Shown here piece by piece: positions 37,035 to 46,074 of a stretch of 64,000 nucleotides of DNA. A model generated the notes under the pieces. It was not told the DNA's origin. It did not search any database and was given only the letters and a program-made list of their open reading frames with translations. Source of the stretch: an uncultured Maribacter sp. (GTDB taxonomy: Bacteria; Bacteroidota; Bacteroidia; Flavobacteriales; Flavobacteriaceae). The DNA is taken from positions 1-64,000 of the forward strand of contig CANMKG010000005.1 of the NCBI GenBank assembly GCA_947498505.1, given 5' to 3'. How positions within the stretch are numbered: the first letter of the stretch is position 1; every line of letters begins with the position of its first letter. A program made the translations under genes and the position numbers.

Positions 37035-38636
37035 ATGGATATAGATTGTCTTCCTTTTAAAGAAACTGGTTATTTTTCCAAGTTAATTATTGATTATATA
37101 GAGGAAAAAGAACAGATTAGTAATTTTTATAATCGTTTTCCTTCCCTAGACAATTTTCAAGCGCAGATAATAGAAAAGGAGGCTAATTTTCCAAAACAAA
37201 ATAGGCTAATACTTAATGAGGCTTTATTGAATCAATATAAGAATACGCAAGTATCGGATTTAACAAGGGATAATATAGAATTACTAAAGAACGATAAAAC
37301 GTTTACCGTAGTTACGGGGCATCAATTAAACTTGTTTACTGGTCCTCTGTATTTCTTATATAAAATAATTTCTACAATTAATCTTACCACCGAATTAAAA
37401 CAAAAGTATCCCGAGAATAATTTTGTTCCCGTTTACTGGATGGCTTCTGAAGATCATGATTTTGATGAGATAAACTATTTTAATTTTGGTGGAAAAAAAA
37501 TTCAATGGAACAAAAAAGTTTCTGGAGCAGTAGGAAAAATTGCGTTAGATGGTTTAGACGAAGTATTTGCAATTTATGAATCTCAAATAGGAGGTAGCAA
37601 AAATGCAGAAGCACTTAAAGAATTGTTTAAAAACGCCTATTTAAATCATGATAATTTAACTGATGCAACGCGCTATTTGGCGAATGCATTATTTGGTGAA
37701 TATGGGCTGGTAATTGTTGACGGAGATTCACCAGAGCTGAAAAAGCAACTAGTTACTTATGTAAAGAAAGATGTTTTTGAAAATACAGCTTTTAAAAAAG
37801 TATCAGAAACTATTGAAATTATAAAAGAAGCTTCTTCTTCATACAATGTACAAGTAAACCCTAGAGAAATAAATTATTTTTATTTGGCTGATGGCGTACG
37901 CGAGCGTATTATAGAAAAAGATGGTAAGTATGTGGTTAATGATACTAATATCGAATTTTCTGAAGAAGAGTTAAAAAAGGACATTGAAAATAATCCTGAA
38001 AACTATTCCCCAAACGTAATTGCTAGACCTTTGTATCAAGAAGTTATTTTGCCTAACCTTTGTTATATAGGAGGAGGTGGAGAAATTGCGTACTGGTTAG
38101 AGCTTAAAAGTGCTTTTAAAGCTATGGATGTAACTTTTCCTATGCTTTTGGTTCGAAATTCTGCATTGGTCATAACGGAAAAACAAGAAGAAAAGCTGGA
38201 TAAAATGAATCTTTCTGTAAAAGATTTATTTTTAAATCAACACAGTTTTATAAATAAAAAAATAAGAGAAATATCAAATATTGAAATTGATTTCTCAAAG
38301 CAAAAACAGTTGTTATCCAAACATTTTTTGGACCTGTATACAATTGCAAAACAAACGGATGGTTCTTTTCTAGGAGCAGTTAAAGCGCAAGAAGTAAAAC
38401 AACTTAAAGGATTGGAAAACCTAGAGAAACGATTGTTAAAAGCGCAGCGTATTAAATTAAAAGACCATGTTGTTAGAATGGTTGATATTCAAAATGAACT
38501 TTTTCCGAATAAATCCTTGCAAGAACGCAATCAAAATTTTTCTGAGTTGTATTTAGAATACGGTTCAGACTTAATTCCAAATCTAATTCAAAAGCTAAAA
38601 CCATTAGTGAAAGATTTTTTAATTATTAAGATGTAA
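37035..38636 (+). CDS. bshC: bacillithiol biosynthesis cysteine-adding enzyme BshC
   Basis: The 533-residue protein performs the last step of bacillithiol synthesis, adding cysteine to glucosaminyl-malate. Family landmarks are TVVTGHQLNLFTGPLYFLYK (about 93-112), VPVYWMASEDHDFDEI (about 133-148), NVIARPLYQEVILPNLCYIGGGGEIAYW (about 327-354) and a long coiled-coil region (about 385-490). The length is typical. bshA and bshB are not in the window. It converges with the oxidase gene with no gap at all. Confidence 0.94.
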   Translation: MDIDCLPFKETGYFSKLIIDYIEEKEQISNFYNRFPSLDNFQAQIIEKEANFPKQNRLILNEALLNQYKNTQVSDLTRDNIELLKNDKTFTVVTGHQLNLFTGPLYFLYKIISTINLTTELKQKYPENNFVPVYWMASEDHDFDEINYFNFGGKKIQWNKKVSGAVGKIALDGLDEVFAIYESQIGGSKNAEALKELFKNAYLNHDNLTDATRYLANALFGEYGLVIVDGDSPELKKQLVTYVKKDVFENTAFKKVSETIEIIKEASSSYNVQVNPREINYFYLADGVRERIIEKDGKYVVNDTNIEFSEEELKKDIENNPENYSPNVIARPLYQEVILPNLCYIGGGGEIAYWLELKSAFKAMDVTFPMLLVRNSALVITEKQEEKLDKMNLSVKDLFLNQHSFINKKIREISNIEIDFSKQKQLLSKHFLDLYTIAKQTDGSFLGAVKAQEVKQLKGLENLEKRLLKAQRIKLKDHVVRMVDIQNELFPNKSLQERNQNFSELYLEYGSDLIPNLIQKLKPLVKDFLIIKM

Positions 38637-39179
38637 TTAAGGAACCAAGTAATCACTGTGCCATACACCGTTATCTTTTGTGTATTGTATTTTAATGTGT
38701 TGAGGTTTGGATAGCTTTAAATATTCAATTTTATAGGGGATTAGTGTAATTACACAAAAATTGTTGCTCTCATTTAAGTACTCAATATCTATGTTTTTAA
38801 CCTTAGTTCCAGGAGCTTCTACTGTAGTGTAGTCTTTTTTTGCCTCTTTTGGCATGTTTTCCCAATACTTTGTGAGCTCCTCATGATTATTGTTAATGTT
38901 AGCAATTCCTTCAATTCTCAGCTGAAGTAACTTTGTAGGATGATAAAAAAGCATGCTTGCCTTAGGATTTTCTTTTAAGTGCATTACTTTTTTTGATCGC
39001 TTGTCTGTAAAAAATGTAATTCCTTCGTTTTCAGAATAGCCACGTATTATAACAGTTCTAAGTCTGGCAATTGATCCCAGGCCAACAGTGCCTAAAGTAG
39101 CAGACCTAAAAGGATGACCTTTTTCCGTAGCTGCTTTATGCAATTCTTTGTTTATTTCTATAAACTGAGACTCAATCAT
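38637..39179 (-). CDS. pyridoxamine 5'-phosphate oxidase family protein
   Basis: The 180-residue flavin-binding split-barrel protein contains RTVIIRGYSENEGITFFTDKRSKKVMHLKENP (FMN contacts, about 40-71) and a YWENMPKEAKKDY helix. It is related to pyridoxamine-phosphate oxidases but closer to the general Pyr_redox/HugZ-like group, so I do not assign vitamin B6 synthesis. I use ATG 39179; a GTG two codons upstream is possible. Its stop codon abuts the bshC stop base to base. Confidence 0.85.
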   Translation of the reverse strand: MIESQFIEINKELHKAATEKGHPFRSATLGTVGLGSIARLRTVIIRGYSENEGITFFTDKRSKKVMHLKENPKASMLFYHPTKLLQLRIEGIANINNNHEELTKYWENMPKEAKKDYTTVEAPGTKVKNIDIEYLNESNNFCVITLIPYKIEYLKLSKPQHIKIQYTKDNGVWHSDYLVP

Positions 39180-39185
39180 ATACAC

Positions 39186-39570
39186 ATGGATTTTATATAA
39201 AATTAAAAAAAATAAAAATTAAGGTAGGGTTTTTTCTGAGTTGATTGTTATATAAATAAAAGTGCTATGAAATAGGTTGTAATTAACTCCACCAAAATAG
39301 AGGTAGGTCATATTGCCTTGGTGGAGTTTGTTACAAAAAAGTTGGTTAGTTAATTTGGTTTAAAAACATCTTAATAGTACATACTTAGGTATGTGTTTAG
39401 GTTGGTTTTCGATTTTGATTCAAAAGTCTGGAGTGGTTTCCAGACTTTTCTTTTTTAAGAATATACTGAAAATCAATACCCTTGTTTTGATTGAAATATC
39501 ACAATATTTTTTTTTTGTCGAAATCTATTAAATATACGCTTCATAAGCTTTCACAAAGTTTTCATTTTAC
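39186..39570. other. 385-bp gap with hairpins, no ordinary gene
   Basis: The stretch lies between the divergent oxidase and guaA genes. It contains an 11-bp long-range hairpin (39284-39328) and an orphan terminator (39422-39456), listed as a candidate RNA. The last 110 bases are T-rich and lead to the guaA promoter. No convincing ORF was seen. Confidence 0.6.
39284..39456 (+). ncRNA. candidate structured small RNA ending in an orphan terminator
   Basis: AACTCCACCAA (39284-39294) pairs perfectly with TTGGTGGAGTT (39318-39328). About 95 bases further, AAAAGTCTGGA / TCCAGACTTTT (39422-39432 with 39439-39449) plus CTTTTTT forms a clear + strand terminator. No + strand gene precedes it, because the adjacent oxidase gene is on the other strand. 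A transcript starting near 39250-39284 is implied. I saw no match to 6S RNA, SRP RNA or a known riboswitch. The 5' end is not resolved. Confidence 0.45.
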
Positions 39571-39578
39571 TATTTTTG
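39571..39578 (+). promoter_or_regulatory. -7 box (TATTTTTG) for guaA
   Basis: The TAnnTTTG match ends three bases before the ATG at 39582, so the mRNA would start at or next to the start codon. It covers an in-frame TTG at 39576. Confidence 0.55.
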
Positions 39579-39581
39579 CGG

Positions 39582-41114
39582 ATGCAAAACAACGTCCTAA
39601 TTTTAGATTTTGGTTCTCAGTACACACAACTCATCGCTAGAAGAGTTAGAGAACTAAACATATTCTGTGAAATAAAACCGTATAACAAAGTACCAGAAAA
39701 CCTTTCTGAGTACAAAGCTGTGATTCTGTCGGGGTCTCCTTTTTCTGTAAGAGCAGATGATGCGCCGCATCCAGATTTATCACAAATACAAGGAAAAAAA
39801 CCGCTTTTAGCAGTTTGTTATGGAGCGCAATATTTAGCGCATTTTAAAGGAGGAAATGTAGCCCCTTCAAATACAAGAGAATATGGTAGAGCTAATCTTT
39901 CGTATATAAAAGAAAACGAACTGTTTTTTGAAGGTATTTCAGAGGGTAGTCAGGTTTGGATGAGTCATTCAGATACTATTAAACAATTACCAACAAACTC
40001 ATTTAAGCTAGCGAGTACTAATGATGTAGAAAATGCAGCTTATAAAATAGAAGGAGAAGATACATACGCAATTCAATTTCACCCAGAAGTATATCACAGT
40101 ACCGACGGAAAACAGTTATTGGAAAACTTTTTGGTAAAAATTGCAAAAATAGAACAGACCTGGACTCCTGATGCCTTTGTTGATACTACTGTGGCGGAAC
40201 TTAAAGAGAAGATAGGTGATGAAAAAGTTATTTTAGGCTTATCTGGGGGAGTAGATTCTACTGTAGCTGCTGTTTTATTACATAAAGCTATTGGGAAAAA
40301 TTTACATTGCATTTTCGTGAACAATGGATTATTACGTAAAAATGAGTTTCAAGATGTACTTAAACAGTACGAGGGCATGGGACTTAATGTTAAAGGCGTT
40401 GATGCTTCGGCACGTTTTTTGGAAGCTTTAGCAGGAGAAAGTGATCCAGAGAAAAAACGTAAAATTATTGGAGGCGTTTTTATTGATGTTTTTGATGATG
40501 AATCTCATTTGGTAGAAGATGCAACTTGGCTAGCCCAAGGAACAATATATCCAGATGTTATTGAATCGGTTTCGGCAACAGGAGGACCTTCTGCAACAAT
40601 AAAAAGTCATCACAACGTAGGTGGATTGCCAGATTATATGAAATTAAAGGTAGTTGAGCCATTACGTATGTTGTTTAAAGATGAGGTTCGTAGAGTAGGA
40701 GCCAGTATGGATATAGGTGAAGAACGTTTAGGTAGACATCCGTTTCCAGGACCGGGATTAGGGATTCGAATTTTAGGAGACATCACCCCTGAAAAAGTTA
40801 ATATTCTTCAAGAAGTTGATGCTGTTTTTATCAACGGATTAAAAGAATGGGGATTATATGATAGTGTTTGGCAGGCCGGAGCTATGCTTTTACCCGTAAA
40901 TAGTGTAGGAGTTATGGGAGATGAAAGAACTTACGAAAAATGTGTAGCTTTAAGAGCTGTAGAAAGTACGGATGGTATGACGGCAGATTGGGTAAATTTA
41001 CCGTATGAGTTTTTACAAAAAGTATCAAACGAAATAATAAATAAAGTTCCAGGCGTTAATAGAGTAGTATATGATATAAGCTCAAAACCGCCAGCAACTA
41101 TTGAATGGGAATAA
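39582..41114 (+). CDS. guaA: glutamine-hydrolysing GMP synthase
   Basis: The 510-residue enzyme converts XMP, glutamine and ATP to GMP. The N-terminal class I amidotransferase domain has the nucleophile Cys in [12 protein letters not shown] (about 75-86) and the His/Glu in [10 protein letters not shown] (about 164-173). The ATP-pyrophosphatase loop [13 protein letters not shown] is at about 218-230. The C-terminal dimerisation domain ends in the diagnostic [17 protein letters not shown]. The ATG lies three bases after a -7 box. It is followed two bases after the stop by the LysM gene, so they may be co-transcribed. Confidence 0.97.
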   Translation: MQNNVLILDFGSQYTQLIARRVRELNIFCEIKPYNKVPENLSEYKAVILSGSPFSVRADDAPHPDLSQIQGKKPLLAVCYGAQYLAHFKGGNVAPSNTREYGRANLSYIKENELFFEGISEGSQVWMSHSDTIKQLPTNSFKLASTNDVENAAYKIEGEDTYAIQFHPEVYHSTDGKQLLENFLVKIAKIEQTWTPDAFVDTTVAELKEKIGDEKVILGLSGGVDSTVAAVLLHKAIGKNLHCIFVNNGLLRKNEFQDVLKQYEGMGLNVKGVDASARFLEALAGESDPEKKRKIIGGVFIDVFDDESHLVEDATWLAQGTIYPDVIESVSATGGPSATIKSHHNVGGLPDYMKLKVVEPLRMLFKDEVRRVGASMDIGEERLGRHPFPGPGLGIRILGDITPEKVNILQEVDAVFINGLKEWGLYDSVWQAGAMLLPVNSVGVMGDERTYEKCVALRAVESTDGMTADWVNLPYEFLQKVSNEIINKVPGVNRVVYDISSKPPATIEWE

Positions 41115-41116
41115 AT

Positions 41117-43288
41117 ATGAACCAATTTTTCAAAAATACCGCTTTAGTATTTTTATTTGTTTTAGTATCATGTAAAGTTTTTGCTCAAAAACTTACCACT
41201 CATGCTGTTAAAAAAGGAGAAACTTTAGAAAGTATAGCAAAACACTATAAAGTAACTCCGTACAGTATTTTATCTTTTAATAAAGAGATAAAAAAAGGAG
41301 AGGGCGTAAAACCAAATACCATTTTGGTAATTCCTTTAGATGCGAAAGCTTCCGATATTTCTACCAACTCGACCAAGGTTGTGGAAAAAGTTGAAAAAGC
41401 TGAAGACCAAGAAAAGCCCATTGGTTTTACTTCTCATAAGGTTAGGAAAAGAGAAACGCTATTTGGAATCGCAAAACGATATCGAATAACGGAAGATGAT
41501 ATAAAAAGATATAACAAAGAGTTATATGCGCAACAACTTAAAAAAGGGATGCGCTTACAAATTCCTAAGTATCGAAGGGTTGAGAAAAAAGAAGTAGTTA
41601 TTAATGAGGCCGATTTTGAAACGTACACCGTATCTCCCAGTGAGACCAGATGGAGCATTGCGCATAAATTTGAAATTACGTTAGACAGCTTGTTGGTTTT
41701 AAACCCAGAGTTATCTAAATCTACAGATTATTTAGCAGAAGGACAATCACTAAGAGTGCCTAAACGCGGTGGAGTAGTTTTAGAAGAGCCTAACTATGTT
41801 TCATATAAAGTTCCGGCAAAGGAAACTTTTTATAATATGGAAAAGAATTTTGGGATAAAAGCTGATGAGCTTATGAAACTGAACCCCGAAATTAAAGAAC
41901 GCGGAGGATTAAAAGAGGGCATGGTTTTGCGCATTCCTCAGAAAAAAAAGGACCCCGAAGCAGTAAATACGGAGAACTTTATTTTTTACGAGGTTAAACC
42001 AAAGCAAACAGAATTTAGTCTTACCAGAAAGTTTAATATCTCTTGGACAGAGTTGGTTACCTTAAATCCTAAATTAATTGGAGGGTTAAAAGCAGGAATG
42101 GTTTTAAAACTTCCAAAAAATCAAACAGGTGATTTTGAGGTTCGTAATGCCTTGATAGTTGATAAAATTAATTTAATCGATAGTATAAATGTAGTTAACA
42201 AACCAAAGCTACTTTTTATGCTTCCTTTTAGGTTAGATAAGCTTAATATAAAAGATAGAAAAACTGTTGCTAAAACTATTCAAAACAGAAGTAGCCTTAA
42301 AGTAAGTTTAGGGTTGTATTCAGGAGCTTTAGTGGCGTTAGATTCTATTAAAAAATTAGGAGTTTCTGTTGATGTAAAAACATTAGATAATCAACTAAAT
42401 ATAAATACAACCAGACAAATTTTAACTGAAGAGTCTCTTGCTGGGTACAATGCTATTATTGGCCCGTTAGACGCTGTTTCTTTAAAAGAGGTGGCTACCA
42501 AAGCACGTATGTATGATGTTCCAGTATTGGCACCTGCTCCAGCGAAAATTAATGAGCAAATTCCAAATTTATACTATACATATTCTTCTGAAGAGGTGCT
42601 CCGTAATCGCTTGTTAAGTTATGTAGAAGAAAATAGAACTAATCAAAATATTGTTGTAATTGCCGATGCTAAAAATGAGGTAGTAAAAAAACAAATTCTT
42701 GAAAAGTTTCCGGAAGCAAAAATTGTAACCCTAAAAGAAGAAAAAAAGAATGTAGCCATTAATATAGACGGATTAACTAGATTGCTATCTGAAGATGTTG
42801 AAAATTGGGTTTTCTTGGAGACAGGCAACTTTAAAATAATTTCGAGCGTAAGTTCTATTTTAAACTCTTCAATTAATGAAGAGGTAATGGTAAAAATGTT
42901 TACCACAAATAAGAACAAAGCTTTTGATAACGATGTAATCTCTAATTCTCATCTTTCCAATTTAAGATTTACATATCCGTCAGTGTATAAGGAAATGTCT
43001 TCGAACTCCTTTACCAGAATGTACAAAAAAAGGTTTGGTGAAAACCCAGATAGGTATGCAACACGCGGTTTTGATATTACGTATGATGTATTATTGAAAT
43101 TGGCTTATAAAAACAATTTAAAGGCGGTCTCTCAAGAAATTGGGGTAACGGAGTATACAGCCAATAAATTTGATTACGAAAGCACTGAGGCTGGAGTTGT
43201 TAATCAAGCTTCATACATTATGTGTTTTCAAGATATGAGCATTAAAGAGTTGACTGGAGAAGAAATTAAAGATGAAACTAAAAAGTAA
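41117..43288 (+). CDS. LysM-repeat protein with periplasmic-binding-like C-terminal domain
   Basis: The 723-residue exported protein has a signal peptide (MNQFFKNTALVFLFVLVSCKVFAQ). Five LysM peptidoglycan-binding repeats follow (about 25-75, 100-150, 160-212, 220-275, 285-335), each with the YxVKxGET...LxxxNP...L pattern. A type 1 periplasmic-binding-protein-like domain comes last (about 365-700; YNAIIGPLDAVSLKEVATKA, RYATRGFDITYDVL). The layout suggests a cell-wall-bound sensor or scaffold. ATG 41117 fits the signal peptide better than ATG 41105 inside guaA. The downstream OsmC gene starts two bases after the stop. Confidence 0.92.
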   Translation: MNQFFKNTALVFLFVLVSCKVFAQKLTTHAVKKGETLESIAKHYKVTPYSILSFNKEIKKGEGVKPNTILVIPLDAKASDISTNSTKVVEKVEKAEDQEKPIGFTSHKVRKRETLFGIAKRYRITEDDIKRYNKELYAQQLKKGMRLQIPKYRRVEKKEVVINEADFETYTVSPSETRWSIAHKFEITLDSLLVLNPELSKSTDYLAEGQSLRVPKRGGVVLEEPNYVSYKVPAKETFYNMEKNFGIKADELMKLNPEIKERGGLKEGMVLRIPQKKKDPEAVNTENFIFYEVKPKQTEFSLTRKFNISWTELVTLNPKLIGGLKAGMVLKLPKNQTGDFEVRNALIVDKINLIDSINVVNKPKLLFMLPFRLDKLNIKDRKTVAKTIQNRSSLKVSLGLYSGALVALDSIKKLGVSVDVKTLDNQLNINTTRQILTEESLAGYNAIIGPLDAVSLKEVATKARMYDVPVLAPAPAKINEQIPNLYYTYSSEEVLRNRLLSYVEENRTNQNIVVIADAKNEVVKKQILEKFPEAKIVTLKEEKKNVAINIDGLTRLLSEDVENWVFLETGNFKIISSVSSILNSSINEEVMVKMFTTNKNKAFDNDVISNSHLSNLRFTYPSVYKEMSSNSFTRMYKKRFGENPDRYATRGFDITYDVLLKLAYKNNLKAVSQEIGVTEYTANKFDYESTEAGVVNQASYIMCFQDMSIKELTGEEIKDETKK

Positions 43289-43290
43289 TT

Positions 43291-43698
43291 ATGGCTACTT
43301 CTAAAGTTACCTATACCGGAAAGTTAAGAACAACAAATGAGCATTTAAGGTCTGGAGCTGTTTTTGTCACTGATGCACCAATAGATAATAATGGGTTAGG
43401 AGAAGCTTTTTCTCCAACAGATACAGTTGCTACAGGTTTGGCAAGCTGCATGTTAACCGTGATGGGGATTAAATCTAGAACCATCAATGCTAATATTGAA
43501 AATGCTACGGCCGAGGTAACAAAGCACATGGGAACCAACCCCAGAAGAATTACAAAGATTGAGGTTGTTTTGAGTTTACCAGCTGATGTTGAAGAAAAGG
43601 AACGCAAAATACTTAAAAATACGGCTATGACTTGTCCTGTGCATCATAGTCTTCACCCTGATATCGAAAAAATAATAACTTTTAATTGGGTGCTTTAA
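43291..43698 (+). CDS. OsmC family peroxiredoxin-like protein
   Basis: The 135-residue protein has the OsmC/Ohr fold with the two redox Cys in TGLASCMLTVMG (about 48-59) and MTCPVHHSLHPDI (about 112-124). Family members reduce organic hydroperoxides with thiols; in a bacillithiol-making organism (bshC is nearby) that thiol could be bacillithiol, which is inference. It is cytoplasmic. It sits in a run with the LysM gene (two-base gap) and DUF922 gene (13-base overlap). Confidence 0.9.
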   Translation: MATSKVTYTGKLRTTNEHLRSGAVFVTDAPIDNNGLGEAFSPTDTVATGLASCMLTVMGIKSRTINANIENATAEVTKHMGTNPRRITKIEVVLSLPADVEEKERKILKNTAMTCPVHHSLHPDIEKIITFNWVL

Positions 43699-44216
43699 AA
43701 TACATATTCCTTGTTTTTCTGCTTGCAGGCAATTTTGCTTTGGGGCAAGAAAGTGAGGAGATGATTTTGTGGAGCCCAGAGGTGAAACTTACTTGGTTAG
43801 ACTTTAAAGCAAAACCACCCTCTGTTACCAGAGCTGCAGCTACAACAGCAAGTGGAATTTCGTATCAGTTTTCAACCATCTACGAGGGTAATGTTATGCA
43901 GGTTGATTTTACCGTAGAAGCACATTTTTATCCTGATAAGTCTTGGTACAAAAAAGAGCTTTGTGATGATGTAATTTTAAGTCATGAACAATTACATTTT
44001 GATATCTCGGAACTATTTGCTCGAAAAATGAGAGCACAACTTAGTAGCACAAAGTTTACAAGTAATATTAAGCGCGAAATTCAAAAAATATATAAAACCA
44101 CACTTCAAGAGCTTAACGATTTTCAGAATACTTACGATAACGAGACTAATTTTTCTAGAAACTTAGAAGCGCAATTACGCTGGAATGTTAAAATAAAAAA
44201 GGAGTTAGCGAAGTAG
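43686..44216 (+). CDS. DUF922 predicted secreted zinc protease
   Basis: The 176-residue protein has a signal peptide (MGALKYIFLVFLLAGNFALGQ) and a DUF922-type domain. An HExxH motif is visible in LSHEQLHFDISELFARKMR (about 101-119). The conserved opening LTWLDFKAKP is at about 36-45. The start appears to be TTG at 43686 overlapping osmC by 13 bases; no ATG in frame would preserve the signal peptide. The frame is otherwise clean. The proteolytic role is predicted from the motif only. Confidence 0.85.
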   Translation: MGALKYIFLVFLLAGNFALGQESEEMILWSPEVKLTWLDFKAKPPSVTRAAATTASGISYQFSTIYEGNVMQVDFTVEAHFYPDKSWYKKELCDDVILSHEQLHFDISELFARKMRAQLSSTKFTSNIKREIQKIYKTTLQELNDFQNTYDNETNFSRNLEAQLRWNVKIKKELAK

Positions 44217-44276
44217 TTTTTATTTCTTTCGTTTATTCAACTATTTTGTTTTCAGTCTTGGGATTGATTTGCAAAT

Positions 44277-44681
44277 TTAATTTTGTTTTTTGTCTTCCAA
44301 TACTACGGAATTGACAGCTAAGTCATGAATTGCTTTTTTCTTGTTATTACTCGTCACCGTAAGTAGTGATAACCAACCTAAAGATGCTTTTAAAACAAAT
44401 CGTAAAATCGCAATGGGAAACGAAATATTTTTTGAAACATCGGAATCGTTTTTAACACTAATATTGCTATACGAATGTCCTATGGTTCCTCCATATTTAC
44501 TTGTAAAAAAAGGGTCGTATAGAATGAATAATATTATTGCTGCAATAATCCTAACGAAATTCGGAACGTTTTCAAATAAGTTTAATATTTCAGAAATTAT
44601 ATACATAGCGGCAATAATTACTATTCCGTCGATAACAGCTGCTTTTACTCTGTCCGGTAATATTGCATATTTTTTTTTCAT
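44277..44681 (-). CDS. RDD family membrane protein
   Basis: The 134-residue protein has three membrane segments (about 12-32, 38-58, 90-110) and the RDD-type opening LPDRVKAAVIDGIVI, where the R..D..D triad is partly kept, plus a C-terminal AIHDLAVNSVVL. It is an inner-membrane protein of unknown, possibly transport, function. It is the last gene of the minus-strand accessory block and converges with the DUF922 gene. No repeat like those of the cassette array was found on its upstream side, so its membership in the array is doubtful. Confidence 0.85.
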   Translation of the reverse strand: MKKKYAILPDRVKAAVIDGIVIIAAMYIISEILNLFENVPNFVRIIAAIILFILYDPFFTSKYGGTIGHSYSNISVKNDSDVSKNISFPIAILRFVLKASLGWLSLLTVTSNNKKKAIHDLAVNSVVLEDKKQN

Positions 44682-44793
44682 GAATTAATATTTTGTGGTT
44701 TGTTCCTTTTTCCAAAACTAAATTGAATGTTTCGCTAGTAAGTAAATTAAACTTGGAGGCCTTATAAAAATACACAAACCTTTTGAATTAGCT

Positions 44794-45339
44794 TTAAAGT
44801 CTGTAATGAGTTTGGCTTTCGTATTTTTTAATTTTATCATCTATTCTAGAGATTTTAAATTTCTCTTTTTCAGTTAATGGTTCATTTTTGAAATATTTGA
44901 TATATTCAAAAAGCAATTTCATTTCAGAAAGTGACCAGTCAAACGTATCTGTAATTACAAAGTTTTTATTGTTAGCTCTCAATTTTAATTCGCAATTAAA
45001 TCCAGCTCTTGTGCTGGTATTTACCAGAGTAACCTCTAATGTTTTGATATTTGATTTGATGTTACGTTCTACTTTTTTGTCGTAGTATCTGAAGATAATG
45101 ATATTTGAGTCGGATTCAACATCTACTATATATAATTTAGTTTGCCAAATTTTATACCCAATTAAACCTCCAAGTGGTAACATAAAAAACCCTATAAAGT
45201 TAGTCAGGTTTTGTAAGTGTTCGTTGAATAATAGTAGAAGAAAAAAAATTAGTAAAATACCAGCAAATGATATTAAAAAATACCGAATTCTGCCAGTGAA
45301 AGATTTTCCCTTATGTCTAATTTTTAACTTCTTCTCCAT
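44794..45339 (-). CDS. small membrane protein with PH-like C-terminal half, unknown
   Basis: The 181-residue protein has a basic N-terminus, two membrane helices (about 18-38 and 45-65) and a strand-rich cytoplasmic region (about 68-150; TKLYIVDVESDSNIIIFRYYDKK). The end is Lys-rich. I do not recognise the family; the two-helix plus beta layout resembles bacterial PH-like membrane proteins, which is only a guess. Directly upstream, on its coding strand, the motif CCGTTGTGTTGAATT resembles the right end of the cassette-array repeats. Confidence 0.65.
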   Translation of the reverse strand: MEKKLKIRHKGKSFTGRIRYFLISFAGILLIFFLLLLFNEHLQNLTNFIGFFMLPLGGLIGYKIWQTKLYIVDVESDSNIIIFRYYDKKVERNIKSNIKTLEVTLVNTSTRAGFNCELKLRANNKNFVITDTFDWSLSEMKLLFEYIKYFKNEPLTEKEKFKISRIDDKIKKYESQTHYRL

Positions 45340-45400
45340 TTTTTTAATTCAACACAACGGTTTGGGTATAGTTTGTATGGGTATTAAAAATAATGAACTA

Positions 45401-45958
45401 TCAATTAAACACAGAACTAAAACTTTTTTTTCCATCTAAAAAACCTTTTGCAATATTGTCTACCACACCGTGATGAGTATTCCATTTGTTATAAACTTCC
45501 ATTGCCCATTCTACTATCAATGCTTTACATACAGCCTCATTGGTAGCATTTTCTAAAATATCAGTTGTTGTAATTTTTCCTCGATTTAAAACTTCGGGCG
45601 GAGTTAGATATTCATTTGGTTTGTTAGCCTTATACCTATTTAAATAGTTACTTAGTTTTGGCGATAGTTTATACGTCCATTTAACATCATATTTGAAAAC
45701 CAAATGCAATCTTGTTAGGTGAAAATGATTATTCCATCTACCATGTATTTCTGGGTGTTGCAATGTATGTGCATCAACAATTAAAAATCTGTATAAATGG
45801 TTTTCCACCTGCGAAAAGTCAATGTTTTGAAATCCAAGATTAAAAATTTCTAAGCATTCATGAATTCCCCTTTTTGTATTAGCACCACAAAACTGACACT
45901 TACCCGAAGCTAAAAGTGTAACTCCATTTTTTTCAGCTAAATCAATATAATCTTGCAT
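45401..45958 (-). CDS. DUF5946-like protein
   Basis: The 185-residue soluble protein has a CxxC pair (KCQFCGANTKRGIHEC, about 20-35), then NHLYRFLIVDAHTLQHPEIHGRWNNHFHLTRL (about 52-83) with several conserved-looking His and Asp residues. The DAHxLQHPExHG pattern and Cys pair match what I know of DUF5946, whose function is unknown. Metal binding is plausible. A 36-bp promoter-like element shared with the upstream gene 46075 lies just before it. Confidence 0.7.
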   Translation of the reverse strand: MQDYIDLAEKNGVTLLASGKCQFCGANTKRGIHECLEIFNLGFQNIDFSQVENHLYRFLIVDAHTLQHPEIHGRWNNHFHLTRLHLVFKYDVKWTYKLSPKLSNYLNRYKANKPNEYLTPPEVLNRGKITTTDILENATNEAVCKALIVEWAMEVYNKWNTHHGVVDNIAKGFLDGKKSFSSVFN

Positions 45959-45988
45959 TGTTTTTATGCTTGCTAATGTGTTGTAAGT

Positions 45989-46024
45989 ATCTAATTTAGC
46001 AAATATAAACTGAATAGAAATGCT
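45989..46024 (-). repeat. 36-bp promoter-like repeat, copy 1
   Basis: It matches 46788-46823 at 32 of 36 positions. On the minus strand it contains TATATTTG (a TAnnTTTG -7 box) preceded by TTTCTATT, and it lies 31-66 bases upstream of the DUF5946-like ATG. The similarity ends sharply on both sides. Confidence 0.6.
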
Positions 46025-46074
46025 GAGAGCCTAGATGTTTTGACTTTGCAAATAGGAGTGTATTAGAAATTAGT

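Noticed and set aside
38637-39179. pdxH (vitamin B6 synthesis)
   Set aside because: Only general flavin-binding split-barrel features are visible; the PdxH-specific substrate motifs could not be confirmed.
39284-39456. Purine riboswitch in front of guaA
   Set aside because: The hairpins lie more than 120 bases before the guaA promoter box and end in a terminator upstream of that promoter; no three-way junction core was recognised.
44590-44775. 61-codon minus-strand ORF overlapping the RDD gene
   Set aside because: It overlaps the RDD start in another frame, has no signal or domain, and the RDD frame is clearly the coding one.
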